Made by a program: the position numbers and the translations under genes. The notes beneath the pieces are model-generated. The model had not been told where the DNA came from. It saw only the letters and a program-made list of their open reading frames with translations, and ran no database searches. Below, piece after piece: positions 38,936 through 49,200 of a stretch of 64,000 bases of DNA (positions within the stretch are counted from its first letter, which is position 1; every line of letters starts with the position of its first letter). Origin of the DNA: Tetramitus jugosus (lineage: Eukaryota; Heterolobosea; Eutetramitea; Acrasida; Vahlkampfiidae); the NCBI GenBank assembly GCA_937625935.1, contig OW569344.1, forward strand, positions 310,001-374,000. Direction: 5' to 3'.

Positions 38936-40294
38936 ATGCAACAGTATGAACTACACACCAACGACCCATCGTCGAATCGTCACTGTTGTCTGATGCTTCT
39001 TCCACCTGACCTCCTTCAGCTTTTGGAACGGCATTCCTCTGAGAATCCAAGCATCACATTCACCAAATCGCAAGCCATTGTGAAACTGTCGTCCAACAAG
39101 CAGTACACGTTCAAAATCTTTCCTGAGAAAAAAAGTGATGTTGACCTCTATCGCTTCAGCAATGACAACAACACGTTTGAGCAAGTCGGCGTTGTCCAGA
39201 ACAAGTTAATGGTCGAAGGTTTGTCAATGAACGATGCCTTTGCTGAGAAGATTCGGAGAGAAACAGAGGAGAAGAATAGGAAAGACAAGGAAATATCGGT
39301 CATTTCACCAGGAACCAAAAAGTATGGCGGTCATTCGAGTGGTAGCAGCAGTGGTAACAGTGGTAGTGTGAGGCGTAGAGTCGTACCCACAACAGGCAGC
39401 AACGCGAGTGGAAACAGCAGTAGCAGCAGCAACAGTAGTAGCAATAACAGTGTAAATATGTTAAATCATCAGAAACCACCTCCAAAGGCTAGTTTCGATG
39501 CATCTGTGCTACAAAAACTGCGGCAAAAACAAGCATCGGATGAATCTCTGCAGCAAAGCACTACGAACAATAGTAGTAGTAGTAGTAGTAGCAGCAGTGG
39601 TGCTCTGACCAGAAAATCAACCACAACGACAGGAAAGAGAAAGGTTTCAACGCCACCATCGATTTCAACAACTACTTCCACTACGACGGCTATTCAAGCT
39701 CCTCCACCTCAAAAGAAGCAACGCGCGAACAATGAATCTGATTCGAATAGCGATGGTTATGTCTCCAATAGGAGTGATGATGAAGATCAGTTCGCAAGGG
39801 GTGGAACGACGTCAAGTGGCCGAAAATCCACCAACAGTAACAATGGTAGCAGTAGTAATAGTACGAATGGTGGATCATCAAAGCAGAGACACGCATTCTA
39901 CAATATTCCTGTTCGGTCGTTGTTCGCAGAGTTTGAAGAATTGAGCAATGTTGATTTTACGCAGTTGAAGCCTGACTTGGACAAGTACAAGAAGGATATT
40001 GAGACTCCTGAGCAATACAGAGAGTTACGAAAAGCATATGAGGAGAAATACAAGTTGTATTCTTTAATTTTTGATCGATTGAAGAAGAATACTGAGCTCT
40101 TCAATGACATGTATCACCAGTACCAGAAGTTGGCTGATACGCAGGAGAAGGAGAATTTGTTTGAGAAAATGAAACAGTTGTACAAGTTGAGACGATCTCA
40201 AACAAGCCTTCTCAGTGAAAAGTACAAGTGCCTTCATGAGGAGCTGGGCGAAATTAAGGCCAATGTTTCTCGCTTCGTCCGGAATATGGACTAA
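38936..40294 (+). CDS. ELL: ELL-like RNA polymerase II elongation factor (occludin/ELL domain)
   Basis: 452 aa. The N-terminal 110 residues have a globular appearance (Y-T-F-K-I-F-P-E-K, Y-R-F-S), followed by about 200 residues of Ser/Asn/Thr runs. The last 120 residues form a helical bundle, from about T-Q-L-K-P-D-L-D-K-Y-K-K to V-S-R-F-V-R, with the E-Q-Y-R-E-L-R-K-A-Y-E-E-K-Y pattern of the occludin/ELL domain. In metazoa that domain joins ELL to super-elongation complex partners. The N-terminal match is weak, so an occludin-domain protein of another kind is possible. Confidence 0.68.
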   Translation: MQQYELHTNDPSSNRHCCLMLLPPDLLQLLERHSSENPSITFTKSQAIVKLSSNKQYTFKIFPEKKSDVDLYRFSNDNNTFEQVGVVQNKLMVEGLSMNDAFAEKIRRETEEKNRKDKEISVISPGTKKYGGHSSGSSSGNSGSVRRRVVPTTGSNASGNSSSSSNSSSNNSVNMLNHQKPPPKASFDASVLQKLRQKQASDESLQQSTTNNSSSSSSSSSGALTRKSTTTTGKRKVSTPPSISTTTSTTTAIQAPPPQKKQRANNESDSNSDGYVSNRSDDEDQFARGGTTSSGRKSTNSNNGSSSNSTNGGSSKQRHAFYNIPVRSLFAEFEELSNVDFTQLKPDLDKYKKDIETPEQYRELRKAYEEKYKLYSLIFDRLKKNTELFNDMYHQYQKLADTQEKENLFEKMKQLYKLRRSQTSLLSEKYKCLHEELGEIKANVSRFVRNMD

Positions 40295-40523
40295 GCACAT
40301 GGTAGCCACAATGCTCGCCTCAGCGGTATTCGGAAATCAGAAAATTTGTGTCGTATTCTGTAGAAGATGTGTACTAGACATTCATATTATCATCAGTTCA
40401 TCTGACACACATCTGATTCCTTGCCAGGAAATTAATTGGTCCAAGAAGGATTCGAATAAAACAATCTGTCAGACACTTTCAATTGCCAAAACCATCAAAA
40501 AAAAGTTGTGAAGGCATGCAATC

Positions 40524-41450
40524 ATGGAACGAGTCATCAATATCATATTCAACAAATCAATCACCAATTGTGTGAGATACAACAGAGAGTCACAGCATAG
40601 TGTGCTTGCCATCATCGATCATTTACAGCAGTGTTATCATCAGACAACGTGCCCAATTAAAACATTTGGCACTTTACAAGATATGAAAGATGCTTATTCT
40701 CTGACAAGATTTCCATCCTTTTATTTAGAGTATGATCAATCAGAACGCAAACTATGTTTAATGGATGCCTCAAGGTGTGTGGAGGGACATGGATGGTCGA
40801 AACCAATGTCAATTGCTGTCGATTTCATGAATCCGACGACACAGTACAAGATACAACACAGCTATAATTCGAAATCTTCACTGATCAAAGCAGTATCTGT
40901 CAAGAATAAATCCAAGCAAGATACAGTTATTATTGACGGTACTGCTGGTCTGGGGGGTGATGCTTATGTGATATCGACGTTTGGATTTCAGATGGTATGG
41001 CTCGAAGAGAACCCCCTCGTTTGGGCCATATTGAGAGACGGATACAACAGGTGCCGAGACGAAGCAGAAGAAATCAAAAACTTAAAGTATTTATTCTGTC
41101 AGAATGTGCAGGACGTTGTTCACACAAACTCGACCCAATACACCGAAATGGAGGCAGATGTCGTCTATCTGGATCCAATGTTTACAGGAGAGTCGATTGA
41201 TAAGAAGGCAACGCCGAAAAAGGAGATGCAAATTCTTCGAGGTCTCCTTCACACTGATCTCGATGAGTGTCCATTGACCCGAGCTCGTGAAGAAGAAGCA
41301 AGATTGGATGAGTTGATAACCTGGGCCTTGAAGAGAACAACCAACAAGGTTGTATTGAAACGACCTAAGACAGCACCCAAACACACCATGGTGCACCACA
41401 GCTATGCTGAGGCAGACAACATTCGCTATGATATAATCATGAGGAGATAA
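40524..41450 (+). CDS. RsmJ-type SAM methyltransferase (bacterial 16S rRNA m2G1516 family)
   Basis: 308 aa. The SAM fold opens with D-G-T-A-G-L-G-G-D-A-Y-V-I, where bacterial RsmJ has D-A-T-A-G-L-G-x-D-A-F-V. Next come L-E-E-N-P-L-V-W-A-I-L-R-D-G, the active-site segment V-V-Y-L-D-P-M-F, K-K-E-M-Q-I-L-R-G-L, and R-T-T-N-K-V-V-L-K-R-P. All fall in the order seen in RsmJ. Bacterial RsmJ methylates N2 of one guanine in 16S rRNA helix 45, which suggests action on small-subunit rRNA, mitochondrial or cytosolic. The first 110 residues are unlike RsmJ and carry no clear targeting peptide. Confidence 0.87.
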   Translation: MERVINIIFNKSITNCVRYNRESQHSVLAIIDHLQQCYHQTTCPIKTFGTLQDMKDAYSLTRFPSFYLEYDQSERKLCLMDASRCVEGHGWSKPMSIAVDFMNPTTQYKIQHSYNSKSSLIKAVSVKNKSKQDTVIIDGTAGLGGDAYVISTFGFQMVWLEENPLVWAILRDGYNRCRDEAEEIKNLKYLFCQNVQDVVHTNSTQYTEMEADVVYLDPMFTGESIDKKATPKKEMQILRGLLHTDLDECPLTRAREEEARLDELITWALKRTTNKVVLKRPKTAPKHTMVHHSYAEADNIRYDIIMRR

Positions 41451-41706
41451 AAGTGCTGGATGTAGATTGGTGGTGTTTGAGATCCATTATCTGTCGTCTT
41501 GACCTATGCATCAATGATCACCTCCAATGTGCAGTAATATGTACTGGTTTGATGAAGAGGACGAACCTAATCTCCAAGCTCAGTCCTCCAGATACACAGT
41601 AGTTCCGTAATTAGGGATGGAAAGACCAAACGGGAGTTTTCAAGCGGCGCATTTCTTTTTTCTAAAATACTTGTGGGTGTTGAATTTTACTGTGGTGAAA
41701 AGGTCA

Positions 41707-44700
41707 CTATTTTTTATTGGTTTGGGCGTTGGCTCTTTGTTGGGCTGACTGTTGTTGCTGTTGTTGTTGTTGCTGCTGTTGTTGCAACATGTACATCATG
41801 TTAAGTGGCACGGGTTGTGTGCCGAGTGCTCCTTGGAAAGCAGAGGCAGCACCCATAAATTGAGGGGTCATATAACCGCGCAGCTGGGCAGGTACAGCCG
41901 AATTATTCACAGTTCGCACAGGAGCATTCGTTCCAGGCATTCTTTGCATATGCTGTTGCATCATTGGGTAGGTGAGCATTGGACCAGTGTTAGGCATGCC
42001 ATTCATGTTTGGCATACCAGCCATGTTTGCTATATTCATTGCTGGTATTCCCGCCATATTAGCGATACCTGCCATGTTTGCCACGTTAGGGAATTGAGAA
42101 AGATTGTAAGGTAGAGTAGGAGAAAATAGACCTGATGTAGGAGTCATCACAGGAGTCGGTGTGGTTGGTGTTCGGCTGACATTAAGGACAGCATTGACTG
42201 GTGCCTTTCTTGGAACTGAAGAAGCTGCTGGAGTTCCTCCATTATTCTGTTGTGGTGTGACAGAACGAGCAGCAGCATTTGCAGGGATTGCTGGTTGGCG
42301 GACAGCAGCATTACCGTTCGTATTTACATTTGAAACCAACTGCTCTGGAAGGGCGGACATTGCAGGATTTGGAGTCGTAGTACCTGTGAGCATCTGACCG
42401 GGCAGTTTGGGTTGAGCTGATGGTGGCATTTGGACAGGACGCGCGTTTTGAGCTTGACCTGGTTTACTAACACCAGGACTCACAACAATATTACCTCTGT
42501 TGGCCATTTGATTCTGCATTAAAGATTCTGTGTCTAGCTCTTGATCAACAAGCATTTTGGTTTTGCCATTACTAGTAAACATATCCTTCAATCTTCGAAC
42601 ATATAGATCTGTGGCATGTTTGCCTCCTATTGGACAGCTAATTCCCTGTTCACCTGCTGAGTTAATTAATGCTTCGAATCGTTTGCCATGAATGTCACTC
42701 GGCATAATCCTCACATGCCACACCTTATTCTTATCATGGGTCGATTGGAACTTCAAACTTCTTGCTCTCGCAGGATGCTTGTTGTTCACAAAGATAGCAT
42801 GGGTTTTCTCCAAAAAGGTGGAAGGTGACATTTCCTTCTCTGGATGGCGAGGAAAGCTGTTACTGAACAGTGATTTCTTTTGCTTACTGGAGACTTTTTG
42901 CTTTCTCTTCTTGCCGCTAGGAGTGATCAGACCATCCGATTCTAAAGCAGCCGTAGTTGCAGCTCTCCAATCTGCATTCTTACTAGAGGACAATACATAA
43001 TTGAGGAGAGCGTGATCAGACCTTCTTGCACTGGCTTGCGAGATGGAGGATGCGCCGTGTGATGATAGAGGATTGAGATTGAATCGATCACTACGGGCGA
43101 GAGATCTCTTCCTCCTTCTAAAGTTCATTTTCTGACTATTGTTATGAAGTGTGTTAGAAATTTTGAGCACATCGCTATTCGACGATATGCAAAGCTCTGG
43201 ATGAGTGCAGAGCAAAATTTTCTCCAAAATGCGCGTTCGTTGATCGCTAGATATCTCTTCCTTGGGAAAGTTCTCATCAATAAATAGATTCACATCCTTG
43301 ATAATAAACTCGGGCTCTGGTCTGAGTAGTATGGTACAGCATGGGATATGTGTCATAGGAGCAACTGTTGCGTGAGTTGGTGCCTGCGCAGAAGATTGTG
43401 TCGTCGTTACTTCTTCAGTTTTCAAATCGTCACCCCTCTTACCACCCTTCTTTGTTGCGGTAGTAGCTACGTTCGCAGTGGCCTTCTTCTTTTTGTCTGC
43501 CTTGGTAGATGCTGCGGTGGCAGATGAGCTACCACTGTTGCTTGCAGTTGTGGATCGACCCACATGGCCCATTTGCAAGACTTGCTCCTGTTGTTGATTC
43601 ATTAGTTCCTGTTCTCTCATATCCATGATTTGAATCACAATTGCACCATCATAAAATTTCAAATGTTGCAAATCTGAAATCTCTTCCAACAACTCTGGTA
43701 CCAATCGATTGGATGCAATTTCCTTCAGGAAGGCCTTTGTTGCCTGATTGTACGTGAGCATAGCAGGTGGCTTCGTTGATGATGATGTCATCTCAATAGA
43801 AAAATTATTGGCATAGAGCTTAATTGTGAGAGATACTTGCAACGGTTCCAACAAGTTCAGCTTTGGTTCCATTTCATAATTCAACAACAAATCAACACTA
43901 GCCCCAGCGTCACTACTACTACTACTTGTCACAGAAGATTTCTTCTTCTCATCAACCGAGAATAAACTCTTCATGGGAGCGGACAACAAATCAGAGAGTG
44001 ATGGTTCAAATGTTGTTGTTGGTGATAATGGTGTAACAGCAGCAGCAGCAGTAGTAGTCGTGTTTGGTGATTGAAATTGTTTCTTGTCTGCTGTTGTTAA
44101 ATCAACTAAGTCGTCACTCTCCAGTTTTGCACTATTACTACTATGACTACTACTACTACCACCACTTCCATTGAAGCTCAAATCAGACACGTCAATCATG
44201 TGGGCACACGTAGAAGAGTCATCATTATTGTCACTCAGAGTGCCATTTGGAACAATGATACTGCTATCGTCGTGATTACCATGGTGAAAGTATTGAAACA
44301 ATGTGTCATCAATGTACTCTTCAACATCAGTTTTCCACATGTCGTGCATTGAACATGATTGATCATGTAGATTACACATGTAGCATGATGTTGTTGTGGT
44401 AGTACTTGAGTCAATCTTTTTGATACTTGCTTGTTCATGTTCTTTCGTGGAGCTTTGCTTGTCTGATGATGTTGATGATGACGCTGCTGGTGATAATGTT
44501 GATGACTCTTCCTTCTTCTTGAGATTAATGTTGAATAGATGAGGTGTGGTTGGTTTAGTCAATTGTTTTGAACCTTCTTCTTTGGTGGATAAATGTTCAT
44601 CTCCATCTTCTTCGTCATAACCGAAAACATCACTCAGAGATTGGGCATTCGGAGAATTTTCATCCAGGTTGGTTTTTTGTTTTTTTGTTTGGCTTTGTTC

Positions 44701-44787
44701 ATTATTTTCTGTGGGAGTGGCAGATTGATTGTTGTCTTGTGCGAGTGTGGTTCTCTTCCTTTTTTGAATTTTGATTGTGAATGTCAT
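41707..44787 (-). CDS. SPT20: SAGA complex subunit Spt20 (SUPT20H)
   Basis: 1026 aa. The Spt20 core (about residues 305-580) has the conserved strands L-T-I-K-L-Y-A-N-N-F, L-L-E-E-I-S-D-L, L-K-F-Y-D-G-A-I-V-I-Q-I-M-D, C-C-T-I-L-L-R-P-E-P-E and E-K-I-L-L-C-T-H-P-E-L-C. An insert rich in Ser, Thr, Ala and Lys of about 85 residues separates the last two blocks. Long disordered arms flank it, ending in Pro/Met/Asn repeats and a polyglutamine run at the C-terminus. Known role: integrity of the SAGA/TFTC coactivator. A Cys/His cluster in the N-terminal arm (C-Y-M-C-N-L-H-D-Q-S-C) could bind zinc. Confidence 0.87.
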   Translation of the reverse strand: MTFTIKIQKRKRTTLAQDNNQSATPTENNEQSQTKKQKTNLDENSPNAQSLSDVFGYDEEDGDEHLSTKEEGSKQLTKPTTPHLFNINLKKKEESSTLSPAASSSTSSDKQSSTKEHEQASIKKIDSSTTTTTSCYMCNLHDQSCSMHDMWKTDVEEYIDDTLFQYFHHGNHDDSSIIVPNGTLSDNNDDSSTCAHMIDVSDLSFNGSGGSSSSHSSNSAKLESDDLVDLTTADKKQFQSPNTTTTAAAAVTPLSPTTTFEPSLSDLLSAPMKSLFSVDEKKKSSVTSSSSSDAGASVDLLLNYEMEPKLNLLEPLQVSLTIKLYANNFSIEMTSSSTKPPAMLTYNQATKAFLKEIASNRLVPELLEEISDLQHLKFYDGAIVIQIMDMREQELMNQQQEQVLQMGHVGRSTTASNSGSSSATAASTKADKKKKATANVATTATKKGGKRGDDLKTEEVTTTQSSAQAPTHATVAPMTHIPCCTILLRPEPEFIIKDVNLFIDENFPKEEISSDQRTRILEKILLCTHPELCISSNSDVLKISNTLHNNSQKMNFRRRKRSLARSDRFNLNPLSSHGASSISQASARRSDHALLNYVLSSSKNADWRAATTAALESDGLITPSGKKRKQKVSSKQKKSLFSNSFPRHPEKEMSPSTFLEKTHAIFVNNKHPARARSLKFQSTHDKNKVWHVRIMPSDIHGKRFEALINSAGEQGISCPIGGKHATDLYVRRLKDMFTSNGKTKMLVDQELDTESLMQNQMANRGNIVVSPGVSKPGQAQNARPVQMPPSAQPKLPGQMLTGTTTPNPAMSALPEQLVSNVNTNGNAAVRQPAIPANAAARSVTPQQNNGGTPAASSVPRKAPVNAVLNVSRTPTTPTPVMTPTSGLFSPTLPYNLSQFPNVANMAGIANMAGIPAMNIANMAGMPNMNGMPNTGPMLTYPMMQQHMQRMPGTNAPVRTVNNSAVPAQLRGYMTPQFMGAASAFQGALGTQPVPLNMMYMLQQQQQQQQQQQQSAQQRANAQTNKK

Positions 44788-44888
44788 TTGATTGTATTGA
44801 TTGGTTCAGATCACCAGATGATGAAAGAACTCTTTTTTGTTTTTTTTTGCGTGTTTCACGAAATTTTTTTTCTCTTTTGGTAACGTTT

Positions 44889-46226
44889 TTATTGTATTCG
44901 CGGTGCGGCTGTCGATGAGGATACTCGAGAAACTAGCACAGTAATGTCGTCTACTTGACCACCACTCCAATACACTCCAAACTTCTCTGCTTCTGCCACA
45001 AATGGAATAGCGCTGTCATCGACATATGGATCAGAGCTCTTGCGAACCGCTTGTTCACAAATGAACCGACTCAAATAGGAAACACTCTTCCTGTGCAATG
45101 TATTATTGTCTTCCTTATTGGTGATGAACCATGATTCAATCTCACATGGATGTACATTGGCCCACAATCCATCTGTTCCCACAACAATAATATCACCATC
45201 TTTGACTTTCATGGTTGTTGTCTCTGCACTCGACGGTTCATCACAAATCATTGTGCTCTTCTCTCTGTCCCACTCTCGAGGCAATATAGTCAACACATAG
45301 GGTACATTGAACGTGTGCCATTGATAGGTACTCTTGTAAATGATGCCTTGACCTGGTCGAATCACAATAAAACCAGAATCTCCCAAATTCTGACAAGTAA
45401 AGAGCAATGTTTTGTTTGTTTGTGTGAGTGGTGAGTGTGAGTGGTTTTTGAGTTCATTGTTGTGCTCAGTGGTGATACAATGATAAGAATACATCATTGG
45501 GTAAATAAGAATACATACGTGACCCACAATTGTGACATGTTCTTCTTCCTGCTCTTGTTGCTGTTGCTGTTGCTGTTGATGATGATAGCTAATGGAGAGG
45601 CAGCATGCAGTTGTGCTTCCTGCAGGCACCAAATTTTGGTCCTTGATCATTTGATAGGCATCGTTCAGCACATTGTAAGCGTTACTCGTGTTGGAATCAA
45701 TCAAGAATTGACAATGATTCATCAGTGACCGGCTCATCATACTAGAATCGAAACCCTTGCTCTTCCATGCTCCCACACCATCTGCTACACCGACTGATTG
45801 ACCATTGACACTAAAGAAACAAGAATCCTCACCAGCAAACGACATCGTGTTCTTGTCAACTGATGGTGATGATTTGTCAGTGTTACTACTATTGTTATTG
45901 TTTATGCTGCTGACATTGACAATGGTCTTCATGATTGTTGATGATGGTGATGATGACAATGATGATGCTTGTTGGGAGGATTTCAAATGGGGTGGTTGTT
46001 GTTGTTGTTGTTGTTTCAGATAGCGGTTGAATTGTGGGACTTGATCCTTTGAGAGGAGTGAAGCTGCAGAGATGAGAGTGGTGGTTGTTTTGGATGGTTG
46101 TTGTTGTTGTTGATGACTGTAGCTCCGGAGTGGCAATCGACCTTCCCTAGTGGTTGGCGGAAGAGCACCACGCATAACAAATCTTCTCAGCGAGTTCACA
46201 TTGCGACATTGTGATGATAAGGACAT
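44889..46226 (-). CDS. PPTC7: PPTC7-like PP2C phosphatase, probably mitochondrial
   Basis: Two exons, 46226-45519 and 45389-44889, separated by a 129-nt intron (donor GTATGT, acceptor GTCAG) that has no stop and is a multiple of three. Removing it restores the normal join between V-G-H and N-L-G-D-S-G-F. The protein is 402 aa from the ATG at 46226. Metal-binding motifs are V-A-D-G-V-G-A-W, N-L-G-D-S-G-F, G-T-D-G-L-W-A-N-V and V-D-D-I-T-V-L-V. The N-terminus is rich in Arg and Ser (R-N-V-N-S-L-R-R-F), fitting a mitochondrial presequence. Gln and Asn runs follow. PPTC7 controls mitochondrial protein import and metabolism through dephosphorylation. Confidence 0.9.
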   Translation of the reverse strand: MSLSSQCRNVNSLRRFVMRGALPPTTREGRLPLRSYSHQQQQQPSKTTTTLISAASLLSKDQVPQFNRYLKQQQQQQPPHLKSSQQASSLSSSPSSTIMKTIVNVSSINNNNSSNTDKSSPSVDKNTMSFAGEDSCFFSVNGQSVGVADGVGAWKSKGFDSSMMSRSLMNHCQFLIDSNTSNAYNVLNDAYQMIKDQNLVPAGSTTACCLSISYHHQQQQQQQQEQEEEHVTIVGHVCILIYPMMYSYHCITTEHNNELKNHSHSPLTQTNKTLLFTCQNLGDSGFIVIRPGQGIIYKSTYQWHTFNVPYVLTILPREWDREKSTMICDEPSSAETTTMKVKDGDIIVVGTDGLWANVHPCEIESWFITNKEDNNTLHRKSVSYLSRFICEQAVRKSSDPYVDDSAIPFVAEAEKFGVYWSGGQVDDITVLVSRVSSSTAAPRIQ

Positions 46227-46372
46227 GAGGCAATCAGACAAGAATATAAATTATTAAAATAGTGGTTTTGTTCTTTTGGTTTTGTGTGAAATGCGCTTTC
46301 GTGGAATCCTATCCCACGTCGGCCAGATGCGAACGGACATGGCTGTTTGATTTTGCAGTTCAACGCTATTTT

Positions 46373-48674
46373 TTACTGTTTGATTTGCTGGAACCAAGCA
46401 TGGAACTCATGCAGCTTTGACAGATATTGTGTTTTTGTCAATTCAGGGTTGTCATTGATCCATGCCAGGGTTTGAGAGGTGTAATCATTCACAAGTTGGA
46501 TCTTTGCTGTATCGGTGCTGAATTGTTCCCGCAGAGTTCGTCTACACTTGTAGCAATAGTTTTCCAACTTTGTTCTGGCATCCTTGTTGACAAAGGCCTC
46601 CATATCGGCGTCATGTGCCTCAATAGCCTGCTTCAACATCTCATTCACTTCCTTTTCAATAATTTCGAGCTTCTTTGGATCGAAAACATCGGCTTCATCA
46701 TCAAAATCAGCTTCATTGTCCTCTTCGAATGTTTGGTCAGCTTGTTCGCTGTCCTCCGACACAGATCCATTATTCACCTTAACGTTGTGAAGAACAAACT
46801 GAGGCTCAACTTGCTTATCAGAATCATCATCCGGTTCATCAATCTCCACAGATAATTCACCCTCTTCGTCGATGGAGAACAATAGCTTGCATTCAATTTC
46901 ACCACGTTCTTTCAGGTCTGCGCTGTTGACTAGTTGCAAAATATACAAGCCAATCTCCTTGTTCTCAGAGGCCAAGACTCTCTCTCCCTGAACGATACGG
47001 ACTAACATGTATTGTTGATCATCAAATGAATTGGAGACAACAAGTTCCTTTTCTGCGGGAACAGATGTAAAACGAGGGAATATGCTCACCATTCCATCTC
47101 CATGGGTACTCAATGAGATGGACAAAGGAACACATGGAACTTGAATCTTCTCATCAAACAGCGTCTTTTGTGGTTGAGAGGATGATTGGTTCTTCTTGTT
47201 GCCTTTTGATTGCGTCTTCTTGCTCTTCTTGGACGAAGATTTGCTTCCTTGTTGACTCTTTTGAATAATCAAGTTCGATTGCATGGCACCACCAACAGTT
47301 GGTGCATACTCAATTCCGTCAAAGTACTTGGTCTTATCATCTTCAGTCAATCCAAACTGTTTCAACACATTTTGCTTCAATTTAATCACTTTGCTTGTGC
47401 CTCCAATCAAAACAACGCGATCAATTCCGTTGAGTGCAGTCACAGTAGCAGGTATGACCTTTGCTCTCTTTGCATTGTCCAAACACTGTTGAACAATGGT
47501 TGGTGCTTGATTGAACACCTTATCAGCAGCCATCTCAAATCTACCTCTCAACAAGTCAATGTTCACATCAATACCATCCAACAGAGATTCGGCAGAAATG
47601 TTTGCTCTGTTCACATTGGATGTTGACAGGGTTGTCTTGGCTGTCTCGATGCACTGTTTCAACTTTCTAACAACTCGTGAGTTTGGATCAGATAGGATTT
47701 GCTTGTGTTCAGCACTCAATCGATTATTAAAATACTTTTTCGATATTTCTGTGATGACATAGTCGAGAACACATTGATCAATCTGATCTCCACCAATTGC
47801 GTTGCTTGTTTCAGAGTGCAATAGTGTCAACAGACCAGTGTCCACATGTCGAATCACCAGTGAAGCTCTGCTTGTTTGAAATCCGTAGTCCAGAACCATG
47901 ATGAGCTCTCTCTTGCCTTCAAGTGTCTGATCTCCACTGTTATTATTGCTACTGCTGTTGTTGTTGTTGCTATTGTTATTTTGATCAACATTGATTCCAA
48001 CAGGCTTATCAAACTCATAGGCCATGCATGCCAAGAGTGGCTCTGATGCAATTTGCAATAGATTTAAGCGCAAATTTTGAATAATGATCCGTTCGAGCAC
48101 TTGATTCTGTTCAGCAGTGTAATTCACAGGTGTAATCAACAAAATATTCTCTACAGATTTACCAGTGTAGTCCTCTGCAATGTGAATCATGTGTCTAATC
48201 ATATTCTCCATCAATGGTTCATTCTTCTTGTCAGTTGATCCGAAAAACATGGTTTTTTGATTGTTTGTAGAGTTCCATGCTCTTCCAAATGTATCAACCA
48301 TACCATGATCAGTATCAATGGGAGTGACTGTTGTTGGAGTGGCATAGAAACCATCGGGATTCGAGATGATGATTGCTTTTTGATCATTGACATTGTAGTA
48401 GGCAACTGTGCATGAATGAGAGCCTATTATTGTTGTTATTATTATTGTTATTGTGAGAAAGTTAGAAGTGAGTTCATTTCAACGTGTTGCAATACGTCCA
48501 AAGATTCAAAAAAACCATGATATCACCACCATACATACCAATATTGATCGCAACAGATATTTTCTCTGTGGGTGTGGGTGTTGAGTTGAAAGCAGCAGAT
48601 GGATTGCTGCCGGTGGGTGATGTTGCGTTTGCTTGTTGTTTGCTGGATTTACTGGCCTTGCCTTTCTTTGTCAT
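46373..48674 (-). CDS. SSZ1: Divergent Hsp70, Ssz1/HSPA14-like
   Basis: Exon 1 is 48674-48539 and exon 2 is 48423-46373, with a 115-nt intron (GTATGT...AATAG) in phase 1; 728 aa. The start of the ATPase fold, I-N-I-G-S-H-S-C-T-V-A-Y-Y-N, replaces the usual G-I-D-L-G-T-T-Y-S. I-S-N-P-D-G-F-Y-A-T-P and E-P-L-L-A-C-M-A-Y follow. An Asn/Ser run interrupts the loop before V-L-D-Y-G. V-L-I-G-G-T-S-K-V-I is the phosphate-2 loop. The substrate-binding part and a long helical lid are present, unlike the short C-terminus of fungal Ssz1. Ssz1 is part of the ribosome-associated complex (RAC) with a J-protein. The RAC role is inference; a diverged cytosolic Hsp70 or Hsp110 is the alternative. Confidence 0.8.
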
Positions 48675-48800
48675 GATGTGTGTGTTGTTGTGTGAATGCC
48701 GACTTGTTGTTGTGTTGTTGTTTTTATGGACAGCAGGTTTGTGTGAACACCGATGTGAAAAGTTCAATAGATTTGTGCAACTCCTTCCTGGAGTCAAAAA

Positions 48801-48871
48801 TGCATTGACCGGGAATCGAACCCGGGTCCTCAGCTTGGAAGGCTGAGATGCTGCCTCTACACCATCAATGC
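48801..48871 (-). tRNA. trnG: tRNA-Gly (anticodon UCC)
   Basis: On the minus strand the sequence folds as a complete cloverleaf: acceptor GCATTGA pairs with TCAATGC, the anticodon loop CTTCCAA carries TCC in a CTCAG/CTGAG-type stem, and T-arm ACCCGGGTTCGATTCCCGGT has the B box GGTTCGATTCC. The A box is TGGTGTAGAGG. A discriminator A is followed directly by TTTTT (48800-48796), a Pol III terminator. There is no intron and no encoded CCA. Confidence 0.96.
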
Positions 48872-49200
48872 TCCTTGTTTGTATCTTCTAATTGTTCATA
48901 TTTATATCTATTTAAAAATATTTCTCCGAATCAACACGGATATCGCCAAGAAAAAAACGAAGCCGATCGTGGATAATACTAAGAGGAGATGTATTGAGGT
49001 GATGCTTCGCCTCTTCGCAAGCTCCAAGGAGATGGCAACCAACAAACAATGCAACATATACGAAACAGTCACATCATGTAAAGAGAATCAACAACGAGTA
49101 AACAGAGCAACCATGGTTGTATTAAAAAAAAAGATATTTCTCCAACCTTGTCACTGTCATCGGAACAAAAAAAAACAAGAAAACACAAACAACGAATAAA
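48872..49200. other. Upstream region of the Rho GTPase
   Basis: About 330 bp lies between the tRNA-Gly 5' end and the GTPase start. It is A-rich at the right end (poly-A runs near 49125 and 49170), as seen in leaders here. A plus-strand frame of 106 codons is not recognisable as a protein. Confidence 0.4.

Noticed and set aside
41752..42114. Plus-strand frame opposite the Spt20 C-terminus
   Set aside because: It begins as a Leu run that is the reverse of the polyglutamine tract, followed by His/Ser-rich noise.
48879..49199. 106-codon frame before the GTPase
   Set aside because: Composition follows the A-rich leader; it has no ATG-led domain or similarity that I recognise.
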